A DNA stretch of 64,000 nucleotides from Pseudomonas vlassakiae. Its GTDB lineage: Bacteria > Pseudomonadota > Gammaproteobacteria > Pseudomonadales > Pseudomonadaceae. The notes beneath the pieces were generated by a model. That model was given only the letters and a program-made list of their open reading frames with translations. It searched no databases and was not told where the DNA came from. Location of the stretch: contig NZ_JABWRP020000001.1 in the NCBI RefSeq assembly GCF_014269035.2, positions 124,001 through 188,000 of the forward strand, in the 5' to 3' direction. Numbering within the stretch: position 1 is the stretch's first letter; each line of letters opens with the position of its first letter. This document shows, piece by piece, positions 7,104 through 15,639 of this stretch. Position numbers and translations under genes: made by a program.

Positions 7104-7757
7104 TCAGCTCCAGCTCAACACCGGCCAGCCATTCTTCTCGGCATGCTCGCGCAACACCGCGTCCGGGTTCACCGCATGCGGATGATCGACCTTCAGCAAC
7201 AGCGGCAGGTCATTCCTCGAATCAGAGTAGAAACTTGCACCTTCCAGGTTCTCCTGCTCCTGATCCAGCCATTCCAGCAGGCGGGTGATCTTGCCCTCGC
7301 GGTAGGTCAACACCCCATGGGTGTTGCCGGTATACACCCCGTTCACTGCCTCCAGTTCGATCGCCAGGTACTCATCCACCCCCAGCCGCGCCGCAATCGG
7401 CCCCACCAGGTGCGTGCCTGAGGCGGAAATGATCAGGATCCGGTCGCCTCGCTGGCGGTGCTCGGCAATGCAGCGGCAGGCGTCGCCGTAGATGAGCGGC
7501 TCGATCACCTCCTCGACCCACGGCTCAACCAGGTGCTCGACCTCTTCCAGCGTGCGCCCGGCAATCGGCTCCAGGCTGAAGGCCATGTAGTCTTCCATGC
7601 GCAGGTGGCCCTTGCCGTAAGCCTCCATCAGTTCATGATCGCGGCGCAGGAACGCCTTGCTGTCGACCCAGCCCAGCCGGGCCATCTGTTCGCTCCACAG
7701 CGACGCACAGTCGCCGTGGATCAGGGTTTCGTCCAGATCGAAAATTGCCAGTGCCAT
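7104..7757 (-). CDS. HAD-superfamily (subclass IB, SerB-like) phosphatase
   Basis: A 217-residue phosphatase. Motif I is IFDLDETLI with the nucleophile Asp at residue 7. Motif II is IISASGTHLV, the motif III Lys lies near YREGKITRL, and motif IV is YSDSRNDLPLL. This arrangement is that of HAD-IB enzymes related to phosphoserine phosphatase, which act on small phosphomonoesters. It is the last gene of the six-gene transport unit (14 bases after the ATPase). A job removing phosphate from the imported compound or its first breakdown product is therefore likely (inference). The substrate is unknown. Confidence 0.85.
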   Translation of the reverse strand: MALAIFDLDETLIHGDCASLWSEQMARLGWVDSKAFLRRDHELMEAYGKGHLRMEDYMAFSLEPIAGRTLEEVEHLVEPWVEEVIEPLIYGDACRCIAEHRQRGDRILIISASGTHLVGPIAARLGVDEYLAIELEAVNGVYTGNTHGVLTYREGKITRLLEWLDQEQENLEGASFYSDSRNDLPLLLKVDHPHAVNPDAVLREHAEKNGWPVLSWS

Positions 7758-7771
7758 CTTGCTGATTCTCC

Positions 7772-8761
7772 TTAAGCCACTTCGCGCAACGCCGTGGGGT
7801 CGATCGACAGGGAGACCCGCTGGCCGTCGGCATGCAGGTCCTCAGGCGAGCGGTTGAGCACGTCGACCACCAGTTCCACCTCACGCACGTTTACCCGGTA
7901 GCGGATGACATTGCCGAGCAGGCTGTGACTGCGTACCTCGGCGTCCAGTTCACCGTCCAGGCCCAGGGTGATCGACTCGGGTCGGATCGCCAGGCGACCG
8001 GCCACCGGCCGTTGCAGCAGGCGGCTGGCGCTGTCGGCGTCGAGCAGGTTGTAGTTGCCGATGAAGCCGGCGGCGAACAGGTCCACCGGCGCGGTGTAGA
8101 GGGTTTCGGCATCGCCGCTCTGGACGATGCGCCCCTGGTTCATCAGGAAAATGCGGTCAGACATCGTCAGCGCCTCCTCCTGATCGTGGGTGACGAAGAT
8201 GGTGGTCAGCCCCAGTTCGCGCTGGATCGCGCGGATCTGCTCACGCAGGTGTTTGCGGATGCGCGCATCCAGCGCCGACAACGGTTCGTCGAGCAGCAGC
8301 AGGCGCGGGCGAGTGACCAGCGAACGGGCCAGGGCCACACGCTGGCACTGGCCACCGGACAGTTGATGCGGGTAGCGCCCGGCGAAGCTGCCCAGCTCCA
8401 CCAGCTCCAGTGCTTCGCGCACGCGCTGCTGGCTTTCATCGGCCTTGACCTTCTGCATGCGCAGGCCGAAGGCAACGTTCTGCTCCACGGTCATGTTGGG
8501 GAACAGCGCATAGCTCTGGAACACCATGCCGATGCCGCGCTTCTGCGGGCTTAGCGGCACGATGTCGTGGCCGTCGAGGAGGATCTTGCCGCCGTCTACC
8601 GGGGTCAGCCCGGCGATGCAACGCAACAGGGTGGATTTGCCGCAGCCGGAGGGGCCGAGCAGGGTGACGAACTCGCCGCGTTCGATCTGGCAGTCGATGT
8701 GCTCGAATACCGGGCTGCCGGCATAGCTTTTTTGCAGGTTTTGTACGCTGACGAAGCTCAT
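7772..8761 (-). CDS. ABC transporter ATP-binding protein of the organophosphate-type importer
   Basis: A 329-residue ATPase. It shows Walker A GPSGCGKST, Q-loop MVFQSYALF, signature LSGGQCQRVALA (Cys in place of the usual Arg/Gln after GGQ), Walker B LLLLDEP and the switch His in VTHDQEEA. A C-terminal TOBE-like regulatory domain starts at about residue 235. It belongs to the spermidine/Fe3+/2-aminoethylphosphonate import ATPase group. The gene starts one base after the stop of the second permease, so it is clearly co-transcribed. It energises uptake with the two permeases and the periplasmic binding protein. Confidence 0.92.
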   Translation of the reverse strand: MSFVSVQNLQKSYAGSPVFEHIDCQIERGEFVTLLGPSGCGKSTLLRCIAGLTPVDGGKILLDGHDIVPLSPQKRGIGMVFQSYALFPNMTVEQNVAFGLRMQKVKADESQQRVREALELVELGSFAGRYPHQLSGGQCQRVALARSLVTRPRLLLLDEPLSALDARIRKHLREQIRAIQRELGLTTIFVTHDQEEALTMSDRIFLMNQGRIVQSGDAETLYTAPVDLFAAGFIGNYNLLDADSASRLLQRPVAGRLAIRPESITLGLDGELDAEVRSHSLLGNVIRYRVNVREVELVVDVLNRSPEDLHADGQRVSLSIDPTALREVA

Positions 8762-8762
8762 G

Positions 8763-9557
8763 TCAGGTTTTGTCCTTGTTCAGGCGGTTGGCGACCCACG
8801 TCAGCACCAGCACGAAGGCGAAATAGGAGATCACCAGCGCGCTGTTGAAGTGGCCACTGCTGTTGCGCATGTTATTCAGGTACACCTGCAAGGTCTCATA
8901 GCGGGTGCCGACCAGCAGGTTGGCGAACACGAATTCGCCGAACAGGAACGAGAACGACAGCAGCAGCGCCACCAGCAGGCCTTTGCGCAGGTTCGGCAGC
9001 ACCACCAGCAGGGCGGCCTGCCAGGTGCTGGCGCCGAGCAGTTGGGCGGCGTCCATCAGGTCGCGCAGGTTGATTGCCTGCAGGTTGTTGGTGATTGCCC
9101 GGTACATGAACGGCAAGGCGATGGTGAAGTAGCAGCCGATCAGGATCCACGGCGTGCCGACCATCGCCAGTGGGCCGCTGCCATACAGCTGCAGCAGGCC
9201 CACCGACGACACCACCGGCGGTACCGCAAAGGGCAGCAGGATAAGGATGTTCATCAGTGCGTCGAGTTTCGGGAAGTGGTAGTGCACCACGAACAACAGC
9301 GGCAGGATCAGCACCACCGACAGCAGCAGCGCGCCCACGCACACCAGCAGCGACTGGCCGAACGCGGCCAGGAAGCGTGGCTCGCTCCACAGCGCGACGT
9401 ACCACTTGAAGGTCAGGCCGCTGGGCAGCAGGCTTGCCGACCAGCTGGTGGCCAACGAGTAGAGCAGGGTGCCGGCCAGCGGTAGCAGCAGGATCAGGAA
9501 CAGCAGGTACACCACCAGCCGATGGTAGAGCCCGGCGGAGGTTTTTTCAGCGCGCAT
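8763..9557 (-). CDS. ABC transporter permease (second subunit)
   Basis: A 264-residue inner-membrane protein with about six hydrophobic segments. The cytoplasmic EAA loop is recognisable around LRDLMDAAQLLGASTWQAALLVVLPNLRKGL, which contacts the ATPase. Its start overlaps the end of the first permease by 11 bases. It forms the membrane channel as a heterodimer with that protein. The family is that of PotC/PhnV-type permeases. Confidence 0.9.
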   Translation of the reverse strand: MRAEKTSAGLYHRLVVYLLFLILLLPLAGTLLYSLATSWSASLLPSGLTFKWYVALWSEPRFLAAFGQSLLVCVGALLLSVVLILPLLFVVHYHFPKLDALMNILILLPFAVPPVVSSVGLLQLYGSGPLAMVGTPWILIGCYFTIALPFMYRAITNNLQAINLRDLMDAAQLLGASTWQAALLVVLPNLRKGLLVALLLSFSFLFGEFVFANLLVGTRYETLQVYLNNMRNSSGHFNSALVISYFAFVLVLTWVANRLNKDKT

Positions 9558-10377
9558 GGTAGCTCCTCTTGAGCAGCCATTGATGAACCACCGTCACCAG
9601 CGTCATCAGCCCCACCAGCACCATCGCCAGGGCGCTGGCCAGGTTCGGATCGAGGCTGATATCACCAGCCACCAGGCCGGCGATGCGGATCGGCAGGACG
9701 TTGAAGTTGCCGGTGGTCAGGGCGTACACGGTGGCGTAGGCACCGAGGGCGTTGGCCAGCAGGATGACGAAGGTGCCGAGCAGCGCCGGGGTCAGTACCG
9801 GCAGGCCGATATGCCGCCAGAACTGCCAGTGGCTGGCACCGAGCAGCGCGGCCGACTCGCGCCAGTCTTCGCGCAGGGCGTCGAAGGCGGGGTAGAGCAG
9901 CAGCACGCCAAGCGGGATCTGGAAATAGGTGTAGACCAGGATCAGCCCGCTCTTGGAGTAGATGCTGAAGTCCTCCAGCAGGCCGATCCGTTTCAGCAGC
10001 AGGGTCAGCGCGCCGTTGAAGCCGAGCAGGATGATGAAGGCGAAGGCCAGCGGCACCCCGGCGAAGTTGCTGGTCATGTTGGCGAAGGCGCTGACGAAGT
10101 CGCGCAGCTTCGAGTCGACCTGGCGCAGCGAATAGGCGCCAAGGGTGGCGATGACGATACCGAACAGGCTCGACCAGAAGCTGATCTCCAGGCTGCGCTG
10201 CAGCGCCTGCAGGTAGAACTTCGAGGCGAACACCTTGCTGAAGTTGTCCATGCCCCAGCCTGCTTCCGATTGCAGGCTGTTGATCGCCACCCAGGCCAGC
10301 GGGGCGATCTGGAAGATCACGAAGAACACGGCGAACGGCAGCAGGCAGAGCAGGGCCAGGTAGCGGCCACGGTTCAC
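9547..10377 (-). CDS. ABC transporter permease (first subunit)
   Basis: A 276-residue inner-membrane protein with about six membrane segments. The EAA loop is at LREDWRESAALLGASHWQFWRHIGLPVL. The chosen start is the GTG at 10377. It forms a GTGA overlap with the stop of the phosphatase-superfamily gene, and the protein then opens with VNRGRYLALLCLLPFAVFF, a first membrane helix. Its partner overlaps its 3' end. PotB/PhnU-type permease. Confidence 0.9.
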   Translation of the reverse strand: MNRGRYLALLCLLPFAVFFVIFQIAPLAWVAINSLQSEAGWGMDNFSKVFASKFYLQALQRSLEISFWSSLFGIVIATLGAYSLRQVDSKLRDFVSAFANMTSNFAGVPLAFAFIILLGFNGALTLLLKRIGLLEDFSIYSKSGLILVYTYFQIPLGVLLLYPAFDALREDWRESAALLGASHWQFWRHIGLPVLTPALLGTFVILLANALGAYATVYALTTGNFNVLPIRIAGLVAGDISLDPNLASALAMVLVGLMTLVTVVHQWLLKRSYHAR

Positions 10378-11180
10378 TTGAGCAACTCCCGGCAGACCGA
10401 CTTGTCGTGCGCCGCCCCGAGCAGCTCGCAGATGGTCCCGCACAGTTCGGTCTGCAGCGGTTTGGCGGCCGGGTCGAGGCTGAAGGCGTCGCCGAACACG
10501 AACAGCGGTACTTCACGCTCTTCGGCCAGCAGGCCGTTGTGCGAGCGGTCGTTGTTCATGCCATGGTCGGCGGTGACCAGTACCTGGTAGCCCTCTTCCA
10601 GCCACAGCGGCAGGTAGTCGGACAACAGGATATCGGCGCTGCGCGCGGCATTACGGTACTGGCTGCTGTCCAGGCCATGGCGGTGGCCGACGTCGTCGAT
10701 GCTCATCGGATGCACCAGTAGGAAATTCGGCGCATGGCGGCGGCGCAGGTATTCGCCGTCGGCGAGCAGGTGTGAGTCGGGATAGCGATCGTCCCAGTAG
10801 AACAGGCCGTGCTGGATCGGCAGCTTCGGCGCGTGGGTGTGGCGGTCGCGCTGGGGGTCGAAGGGCGAGCGGTTGTACAGCTCGCTCATCCAGTGATAGG
10901 CCGCCGCGGCAGTCCCCAGGTTGGCTTCGCGGGCGTAGTGGAACACGCTGCGCTGGTTGGACAGGCGGTTGACGTTGTTGTGCACGATGCCGCTGTCGAT
11001 CGGTGCCACGCCGGTGAGAATGCACTCGTACAGCGGCCGTGACAGCGACGGCAATTCGCATTCCATACGGTACAGCGCGGCGCGGTCGGCCTCGACGTAG
11101 GCGTGCAGGTGGCCCATGGCATGGTGCGCGACCTGGTAGTTGAGGCCGTCGAGCAGGACCAGGATGACGTTGTGTTGCAT
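10374..11180 (-). CDS. Cytoplasmic phosphodiesterase / alkaline-phosphatase-superfamily enzyme
   Basis: A 268-residue metalloenzyme. Metal-site features are LLDGLN near the N-terminus, a Ser/Thr nucleophile region LPSLSRPLYECILTG, DDVGHRHG (Asp and His) and TADHGM followed by DRSHNG. This is the pattern of type I phosphodiesterases, nucleotide pyrophosphatases and phosphonoacetate hydrolases. There is no signal peptide, so it acts on a substrate already imported by the ABC system encoded in the same unit. The start at 11180 has GGAG just upstream. Overlap with the next permease gene ties it to transport. The substrate could be a phosphodiester or a phosphonate. The sequence does not decide. 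Confidence 0.85.
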   Translation of the reverse strand: MQHNVILVLLDGLNYQVAHHAMGHLHAYVEADRAALYRMECELPSLSRPLYECILTGVAPIDSGIVHNNVNRLSNQRSVFHYAREANLGTAAAAYHWMSELYNRSPFDPQRDRHTHAPKLPIQHGLFYWDDRYPDSHLLADGEYLRRRHAPNFLLVHPMSIDDVGHRHGLDSSQYRNAARSADILLSDYLPLWLEEGYQVLVTADHGMNNDRSHNGLLAEEREVPLFVFGDAFSLDPAAKPLQTELCGTICELLGAAHDKSVCRELLK

Positions 11181-11210
11181 GATTGCTCCAGTTTTGAACC
11201 GCATTGGCGT

Positions 11211-11320
11211 CTTCGCGGGTAAACCCGCTCCCACAGGGATCGCACATGCCTAGAAGATCTGCTGCTCCTGTGGGCGCGAGTTTGTCGGGGCGTCGAACCG
11301 CCGCGAAAGGGCCTGTTCAG
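11211..11320. repeat. Pair of REP elements inside the transport operon
   Basis: A REP with a CTTCGCGGGTAAACCCGC core at 11211-11236 and a second, more divergent copy at about 11267-11315 face each other between the binding-protein gene and the phosphatase-superfamily gene. Such a structure in an operon usually stabilises the upstream message, here that of the binding protein. Confidence 0.75.
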
Positions 11321-11340
11321 GCACTACAAAAGCTAGCCCT

Positions 11341-12405
11341 TCATTCCATCTCGATGATCACTTGCTCCTGCCACATCTGCGGCAGCTTCTTCGAAGTCGC
11401 TTCCCACACCTCGGCATTCTTGATCGGCTGCGCGGCCTTGTATTGCTCGTTGGGCAGCAGCTTGGCCTGCACATCCTCCGGCAGTTTCAGGTGCTCGGCA
11501 CGGATCGGCCGCGCATGGCCCTTGGCCAGGTTGATCTGCCCGGCGTCGCTGAAGATGTACTCACGCGCCAGCTTGGCCGCGTTCGGGTGCTTGGCGTACT
11601 TGTTGATGATGGTGGTGTAGCCGGAGATCACCGTACCGTCCGATGGGATCAGCACTTCGAAACGCTTGGGGTCGATCTGCTCGCGGTAGCTCAGGCCGTT
11701 GAAGTCCCAGACCACGCCAACCTCGACCTCGCCCTTCTCGATGGTCTGGATGGTCGGGTTGGCCAGCGACAGGCGCTTCTGCTGGGCCAGCTTGGTAAAC
11801 AACTGCAGGCCCGGGGCCAGGTTGCTTTCATCGCCCTTGTAGGCGATGGCCGCGGCCAGCACGCCGTTGGCAGCCTGGGCGGCGGTGCTGACGTCACCGA
11901 TGGCGACCTTGTACTTGCCTTTTTCCAGGTCGTGCCAAGTGGTCGGGCGATCGCCTTCCTTGACCGAGTCCTTGTTGATGATGAAGGCGATGGTGCCGGT
12001 ATAGGCCAGCGCCCAATGGCCGTCCTTGTCCTTGGCCCACTCCGGCACCTGGTCCCAGGTGCTTGGCTTGTAGGGTTGGGTCACGCCCTTGCTGGCGGCG
12101 ATCGGGCCGAAGGCGGCACCGACGTCGCCGATGTCGGCGCTGGCGTTGTCCTTCTCGGCTTCGAACTTGGCGATTTCCTGGGCCGAACTCATGTCCGTGT
12201 CGCTGTGCTTGAGGCCGTACTTGCTGGCCAGGTCTTCCCAGGTGCCCTTCCAGTTGGCCCAGGCATCCGGCATGCCCACGCTGTTGACGTTGCCTTCCTT
12301 GCGGGCGGCGTCTTCCAGGGCCTTGAGGTCGGGGCCTGCGGCCATCGCCGAGGTGCACAGGGTAATGGCCGAACCGAGCAGTGACGCCATGAACAACTTT
12401 TTCAT
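11341..12405 (-). CDS. ABC transporter periplasmic substrate-binding protein
   Basis: A 354-residue secreted protein with a signal peptide (MKKLFMASLLGSAITLCTSAMA, cleavage after AMA). The body is a family 1/6-type solute-binding fold similar to spermidine, iron and 2-aminoethylphosphonate binding proteins (IGDVGAAFGPIAASKG, VVWDFNGLSYR, EYIFSDAGQINLAKGHARP). GGAG eight bases before the ATG supports the start. It is the first gene of the unit and is separated from the rest by a REP pair, which fits a higher expression level than the membrane subunits. The ligand is unknown. Confidence 0.88.
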   Translation of the reverse strand: MKKLFMASLLGSAITLCTSAMAAGPDLKALEDAARKEGNVNSVGMPDAWANWKGTWEDLASKYGLKHSDTDMSSAQEIAKFEAEKDNASADIGDVGAAFGPIAASKGVTQPYKPSTWDQVPEWAKDKDGHWALAYTGTIAFIINKDSVKEGDRPTTWHDLEKGKYKVAIGDVSTAAQAANGVLAAAIAYKGDESNLAPGLQLFTKLAQQKRLSLANPTIQTIEKGEVEVGVVWDFNGLSYREQIDPKRFEVLIPSDGTVISGYTTIINKYAKHPNAAKLAREYIFSDAGQINLAKGHARPIRAEHLKLPEDVQAKLLPNEQYKAAQPIKNAEVWEATSKKLPQMWQEQVIIEME

Positions 12406-12461
12406 CCGAAGCTCCTTGGGTGGGTGCCTTTAGCGATCGTTGTTATGAGTGAAGCGGTTTT

Positions 12462-12486
12462 TGCTGACCGTTGGTCTAGGTCAGCA
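12462..12486. promoter_or_regulatory. Operator candidate for the GntR regulator, upstream of the binding-protein gene
   Basis: Perfect 8-base arms TGCTGACC and GGTCAGCA (12462-12469, 12479-12486). Within it, TGGTCTAGGTCA (12472-12483) matches 9 of 12 bases of the palindrome near the regulator's own start. It lies just downstream of the predicted transcription start of the transport unit, where repressor binding would block transcription. Confidence 0.5.
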
Positions 12487-12497
12487 AAGCTTGAGCC

Positions 12498-12531
12498 AAG
12501 GTAGGCCGCTTGCATGACAGTTTGATGTAGG
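12498..12531 (-). promoter_or_regulatory. Possible Pho box and -10 for the organophosphate-type unit
   Basis: On the minus strand CCTACAT-CAAA-CTGTCAT (12531-12514) matches the PhoB pattern CTGTCAT-N4-CTGTCAT in the second half completely and in the first half at 4 of 7 bases. A weak -10 TACCTT (12503-12498) begins 11 bases after it, the spacing expected for PhoB-activated promoters. Phosphate-starvation control is inference. Confidence 0.4.
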
Positions 12532-12694
12532 GCAAAGCCTGTTCCAGGCCTTGACGCTACAGCGTAGACCACCCGATGGCCCCGGATATGCTGGCTTGGC
12601 GCGTTTCTGGCAGTACCCGGCCGAGGCCTTTGTCACAGGATGTTCATCAGCCCTGCCTAGGCTTGCACTATTCTCCAGAGGCCTCGTTATGGGG

Positions 12695-12708
12695 CTGGAC
12701 TAGTCCAG
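12695..12708. promoter_or_regulatory. Palindromic operator candidate at the GntR gene
   Basis: CTGGACTAGTCCAG is a perfect 14-base palindrome ending 15 bases before the GntR start codon, which suits autoregulation. Its core TGGACTAGTCCA resembles the TGGTCTAGGTCA at 12472-12483. Confidence 0.5.
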
Positions 12709-12723
12709 ATAGGTAACCTTTTG

Positions 12724-13437
12724 ATGCAGTCGACGCCCCCGCGCGCGGTAACAGCCATCTGCCATGCCCTGCAGGAGCAGATCGAGCACGGCCTGCTGGC
12801 ACCGGGCGGCAAGCTGCCGGCCGAACGCAAGCTCAGCGAGGTGTTCGCCACCACGCGCATCACCCTGCGCGAGGCGCTGGCGCAGCTGGAAGCCCAGGGC
12901 CTGATCTACCGCGAAGAACGGCGCGGCTGGTTCGTCGCGCCGCAACGCCTGACCTACGACCTGATCGAGCGTAGCCACTTTCATGCGATGGTGCGGGACC
13001 AGGGGCGGGAGGCCAGCACCGAGCTGCTCTCGGCGCGTCTGCAGCCGGCTTCGGCGGCGATCTGCGCGCGCCTGCAACTGCCGGCGCTGTCCAGCGTGGT
13101 GCGAATATGCCGGTTGCGGCGCATCGATGGGCGGGCGGTGCTGTATGCCGAGCATTACCTGAACCCGAGGTATTTTCCCGGGATCCTCGAGCAGGACCTG
13201 GCGCAGTCGCTGACCGAGATCTACGGGCGGGTCTACGGCATCCGCTACGGGCAGGTGTGCTTCGAGATCCTGCCGACCGCCTTGCCGGTGGAAGCGGCTG
13301 CTGCCCTCAAGGTCTCTACGGGAAGCCCCGGGTTGCATATCACCCGGGTCAACAGCGACCAGCATGGGCACCTGATCGACTGTGACCTTGAATATTGGCG
13401 CCACGATGCCATTCGCATCCGCGCCCAGGCGGGGTAG
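12724..13437 (+). CDS. GntR-family (HutC subfamily) transcriptional regulator with UTRA domain
   Basis: A 237-residue regulator. The N-terminal winged helix-turn-helix covers about residues 10-75 (LPAERKLSEVFATTRITLREALAQLEAQGLIYREERRGWFV). The rest is a UTRA ligand-binding domain with VVRICRLRRIDGRAVLYAEHYLNP. HutC-type regulators sense a small metabolite and usually repress an adjacent uptake or catabolic operon. The divergent binding-protein operon is therefore the likely target. AGGTAA before the ATG at 12724 supports the start. It resembles regulators of phosphonate-utilisation operons, but the inducer is unknown. Confidence 0.88.
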   Translation: MQSTPPRAVTAICHALQEQIEHGLLAPGGKLPAERKLSEVFATTRITLREALAQLEAQGLIYREERRGWFVAPQRLTYDLIERSHFHAMVRDQGREASTELLSARLQPASAAICARLQLPALSSVVRICRLRRIDGRAVLYAEHYLNPRYFPGILEQDLAQSLTEIYGRVYGIRYGQVCFEILPTALPVEAAAALKVSTGSPGLHITRVNSDQHGHLIDCDLEYWRHDAIRIRAQAG

Positions 13438-13441
13438 GGCC

Positions 13442-15595
13442 TCAGCTGGAGGCGCCTGACCCGGTCACGCCGCCACCACCCGCCGTCACCACCTGCACCG
13501 ACAGACGCGGCGTGGCCAGGTCCAGCCCGGCCTCATCGAGCTGGCGCTTGAGCGCCAGGTTGAACGCCCGCGACACTTCCCACTGCTTGATCGGCGCGGT
13601 CTTGAAGCGTGCCCGCAGGATCGCCGAGCCTGACTCGAAACTCTCCACCCCCTGCAGCTCCAGCGGCGACCAGATATTGCGGCGCATCAGCGGGTCGTTG
13701 CGCAGTTTCTGCCCCACTTCGCGGATCAGCGTGATGGCCTGGTCGATGTTCATGCTGTGCGGGATGGCGACACGGAAGATCGCGTAGCCGAACTCACGGG
13801 AGTAGTTCTTGATGCTCTTGATCTCGCTGAACGGGATGGTGTGCACGATGCCGTCGATGTCGCGCAGGCGTACGGTACGGATGGTCAGGCCCTCGACCGT
13901 GCCCAGGTGGCCGCCGACATCGACGTAGTCGTCGATCGCCAGTGAGTCTTCGATGATGATGAACAGGCCGGTGATCAGGTCGGCCACCAGCGACTGCGCG
14001 CCGAAACCGATCGCCAGGCCGATCACACCCGCACCGGCCAGCAGCGGCGTGACGTTCATGCCCATGTTGGCCAGGGCGACGATCACCGCAATGATGAAGA
14101 TCACCACGAACATCACGTTGCGGATCAGCGGCATCATGGTCTGCGCACGGGCGTTGGCCAGGCCCCGGCGCGAACGGACCAGGGCATGGTGTACGGCGGT
14201 GTCGGCAAGGATCCATACCAGCCAGGCGACGATCAGCGTACCGGCCAGGCCCAGCAGCCGTACGCTCACTTCATGGCCTTCGCCTTCGGCGAAGCCGATC
14301 ATCGACAGGCCCCACACGCGCAGCCCCAGTTCGATGAACACCAGCCAGATGAACAGGTGCACCAGCAGGTAGCCGAAGTTGCGCAGGCGCTCGGCATACA
14401 CCGCCTGACGCTTGCTGGCCCGTTTGGGGTTGGCGGCGTGGCGACGCACCAGGCCGTTGAGCACCATGCACACCACCACCAGCACGGTGCACATCAATGA
14501 CTGGCGCAGGGCAGTGCTGGTGTCACCGGCGGAAATGAAGGTGGCGAACAGCGAAATGGCCACCAGGATCAGTGCCGGCACGAACCAGAAGCTGCCGAGG
14601 ATCTCGATGGTGTCGCTCAGGGTGCGTCGGGTCAGGCGCCGGGCCAGGGGCTGGTTGCGGATCAGGTGGGCGATCGGCCGGCGGAAGCGCAGGATGAACA
14701 GGCCGGACGACAGCGCCGCGATGACATTGGCCAGGGTCGCCAGCGCGTGGGCCAGGTGGGTACCGAGTGCGACCAGCATGCGCGGGTCGCTCATGGCCTC
14801 GCCAAAGGCGGCGAAGCTGCCGATCAGCCACAGCGGGCGGAAGGCCTGGTGGCGCAGGATGTGCAGGGCGCGGTGGCGATGGGGGCCGTCGAGCAGCGAG
14901 AAGGCAATCACGCAGATGGCCGAGAAGCACGTGCCGACCACCAGCGCATAGGCCAGCACCATCGCCAGCGATTTGCCCAGTGACGGCGGCAGGGCAAAGC
15001 TCAGGTACACGGTGAAGATCAGGGCCACCAGCCACGGGCCCAGCTTGCGCAGGGCGAAGCGCACCAGGTCCCAGGTACGGGGGTGTTGCGGCAGCTCTTC
15101 GGTCAGGCCGAAACGCACCCGCACGCGGTGGCCGACCCAGTTGAAGGCATAGGCCAGCAGGCTCCACACTGCAATGACCGCGGCAAAGCCGAACAGGATG
15201 GCCGGCCATTGATGCACCGGCACGATCAGTTCGGCCAGTTCGGCCTGGGCCTGTTCGATTTCCTGCGACCAGCGATAGAACGGGCTGGAGTCACCGCTGA
15301 ACTGCTTTTCGAAGTCGTTCAGCGCGCCGCCGATCAGGCCCAGGACCCCCTGTTCGACGGTGGGTTGCGATTGCTTGGTGGCGTCGCGCAGTTTCTTCAG
15401 GTCGGCCAGCAGCTTGGCGCGTTGCTGGTCGTTTTCGAGATTCTTGATCACCTCGTCCAGCGATTTGCCCAGTGGCTCGGTGGCTTCGGGCTGGGCGGGG
15501 GCGCTGGACCCCAGCAGGCTGGGCAAGCCCGCCGCCTGGACCGGGGACATGAAGATGAACAGCAGCAGGGCTAGGCAACGCAGGAAGGCTGGCAC
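13442..15595 (-). CDS. Large MscS-family mechanosensitive channel (YbiO-like)
   Basis: A 717-residue protein with a signal peptide (MPAFLRCLALLLFIFMSPVQA). A periplasmic helical region (to about 130) precedes about ten membrane segments. The MscS core is ANMGMNVTPLLAGAGVIGLAIGFGAQSLV (pore helix, about residues 505-535) followed by the beta domain (DDYVDVGGHLGTVEGLTIRTVRLRDIDG). Size and layout match the multi-helix MscS paralogues such as E. coli YbiO (moderate conductance, 741 residues). These open under membrane tension to release solutes on hypo-osmotic shock. It is convergent with the GntR gene, only 4 bases apart. Confidence 0.9.
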   Translation of the reverse strand: MPAFLRCLALLLFIFMSPVQAAGLPSLLGSSAPAQPEATEPLGKSLDEVIKNLENDQQRAKLLADLKKLRDATKQSQPTVEQGVLGLIGGALNDFEKQFSGDSSPFYRWSQEIEQAQAELAELIVPVHQWPAILFGFAAVIAVWSLLAYAFNWVGHRVRVRFGLTEELPQHPRTWDLVRFALRKLGPWLVALIFTVYLSFALPPSLGKSLAMVLAYALVVGTCFSAICVIAFSLLDGPHRHRALHILRHQAFRPLWLIGSFAAFGEAMSDPRMLVALGTHLAHALATLANVIAALSSGLFILRFRRPIAHLIRNQPLARRLTRRTLSDTIEILGSFWFVPALILVAISLFATFISAGDTSTALRQSLMCTVLVVVCMVLNGLVRRHAANPKRASKRQAVYAERLRNFGYLLVHLFIWLVFIELGLRVWGLSMIGFAEGEGHEVSVRLLGLAGTLIVAWLVWILADTAVHHALVRSRRGLANARAQTMMPLIRNVMFVVIFIIAVIVALANMGMNVTPLLAGAGVIGLAIGFGAQSLVADLITGLFIIIEDSLAIDDYVDVGGHLGTVEGLTIRTVRLRDIDGIVHTIPFSEIKSIKNYSREFGYAIFRVAIPHSMNIDQAITLIREVGQKLRNDPLMRRNIWSPLELQGVESFESGSAILRARFKTAPIKQWEVSRAFNLALKRQLDEAGLDLATPRLSVQVVTAGGGGVTGSGASS

Positions 15596-15639
15596 CGGAA
15601 AATCTACCTCAGGTCAAACGATTGACCGAGTGTAGAGGT

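Larger units (their letters stand above)
12406..12723. other. Divergent regulatory region of the transporter and GntR genes
   Basis: A 318-base intergenic stretch that holds the possible Pho box and two related palindromes described separately. The middle (about 12532-12690) shows no reading frame or repeat that I recognise. Confidence 0.6.
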
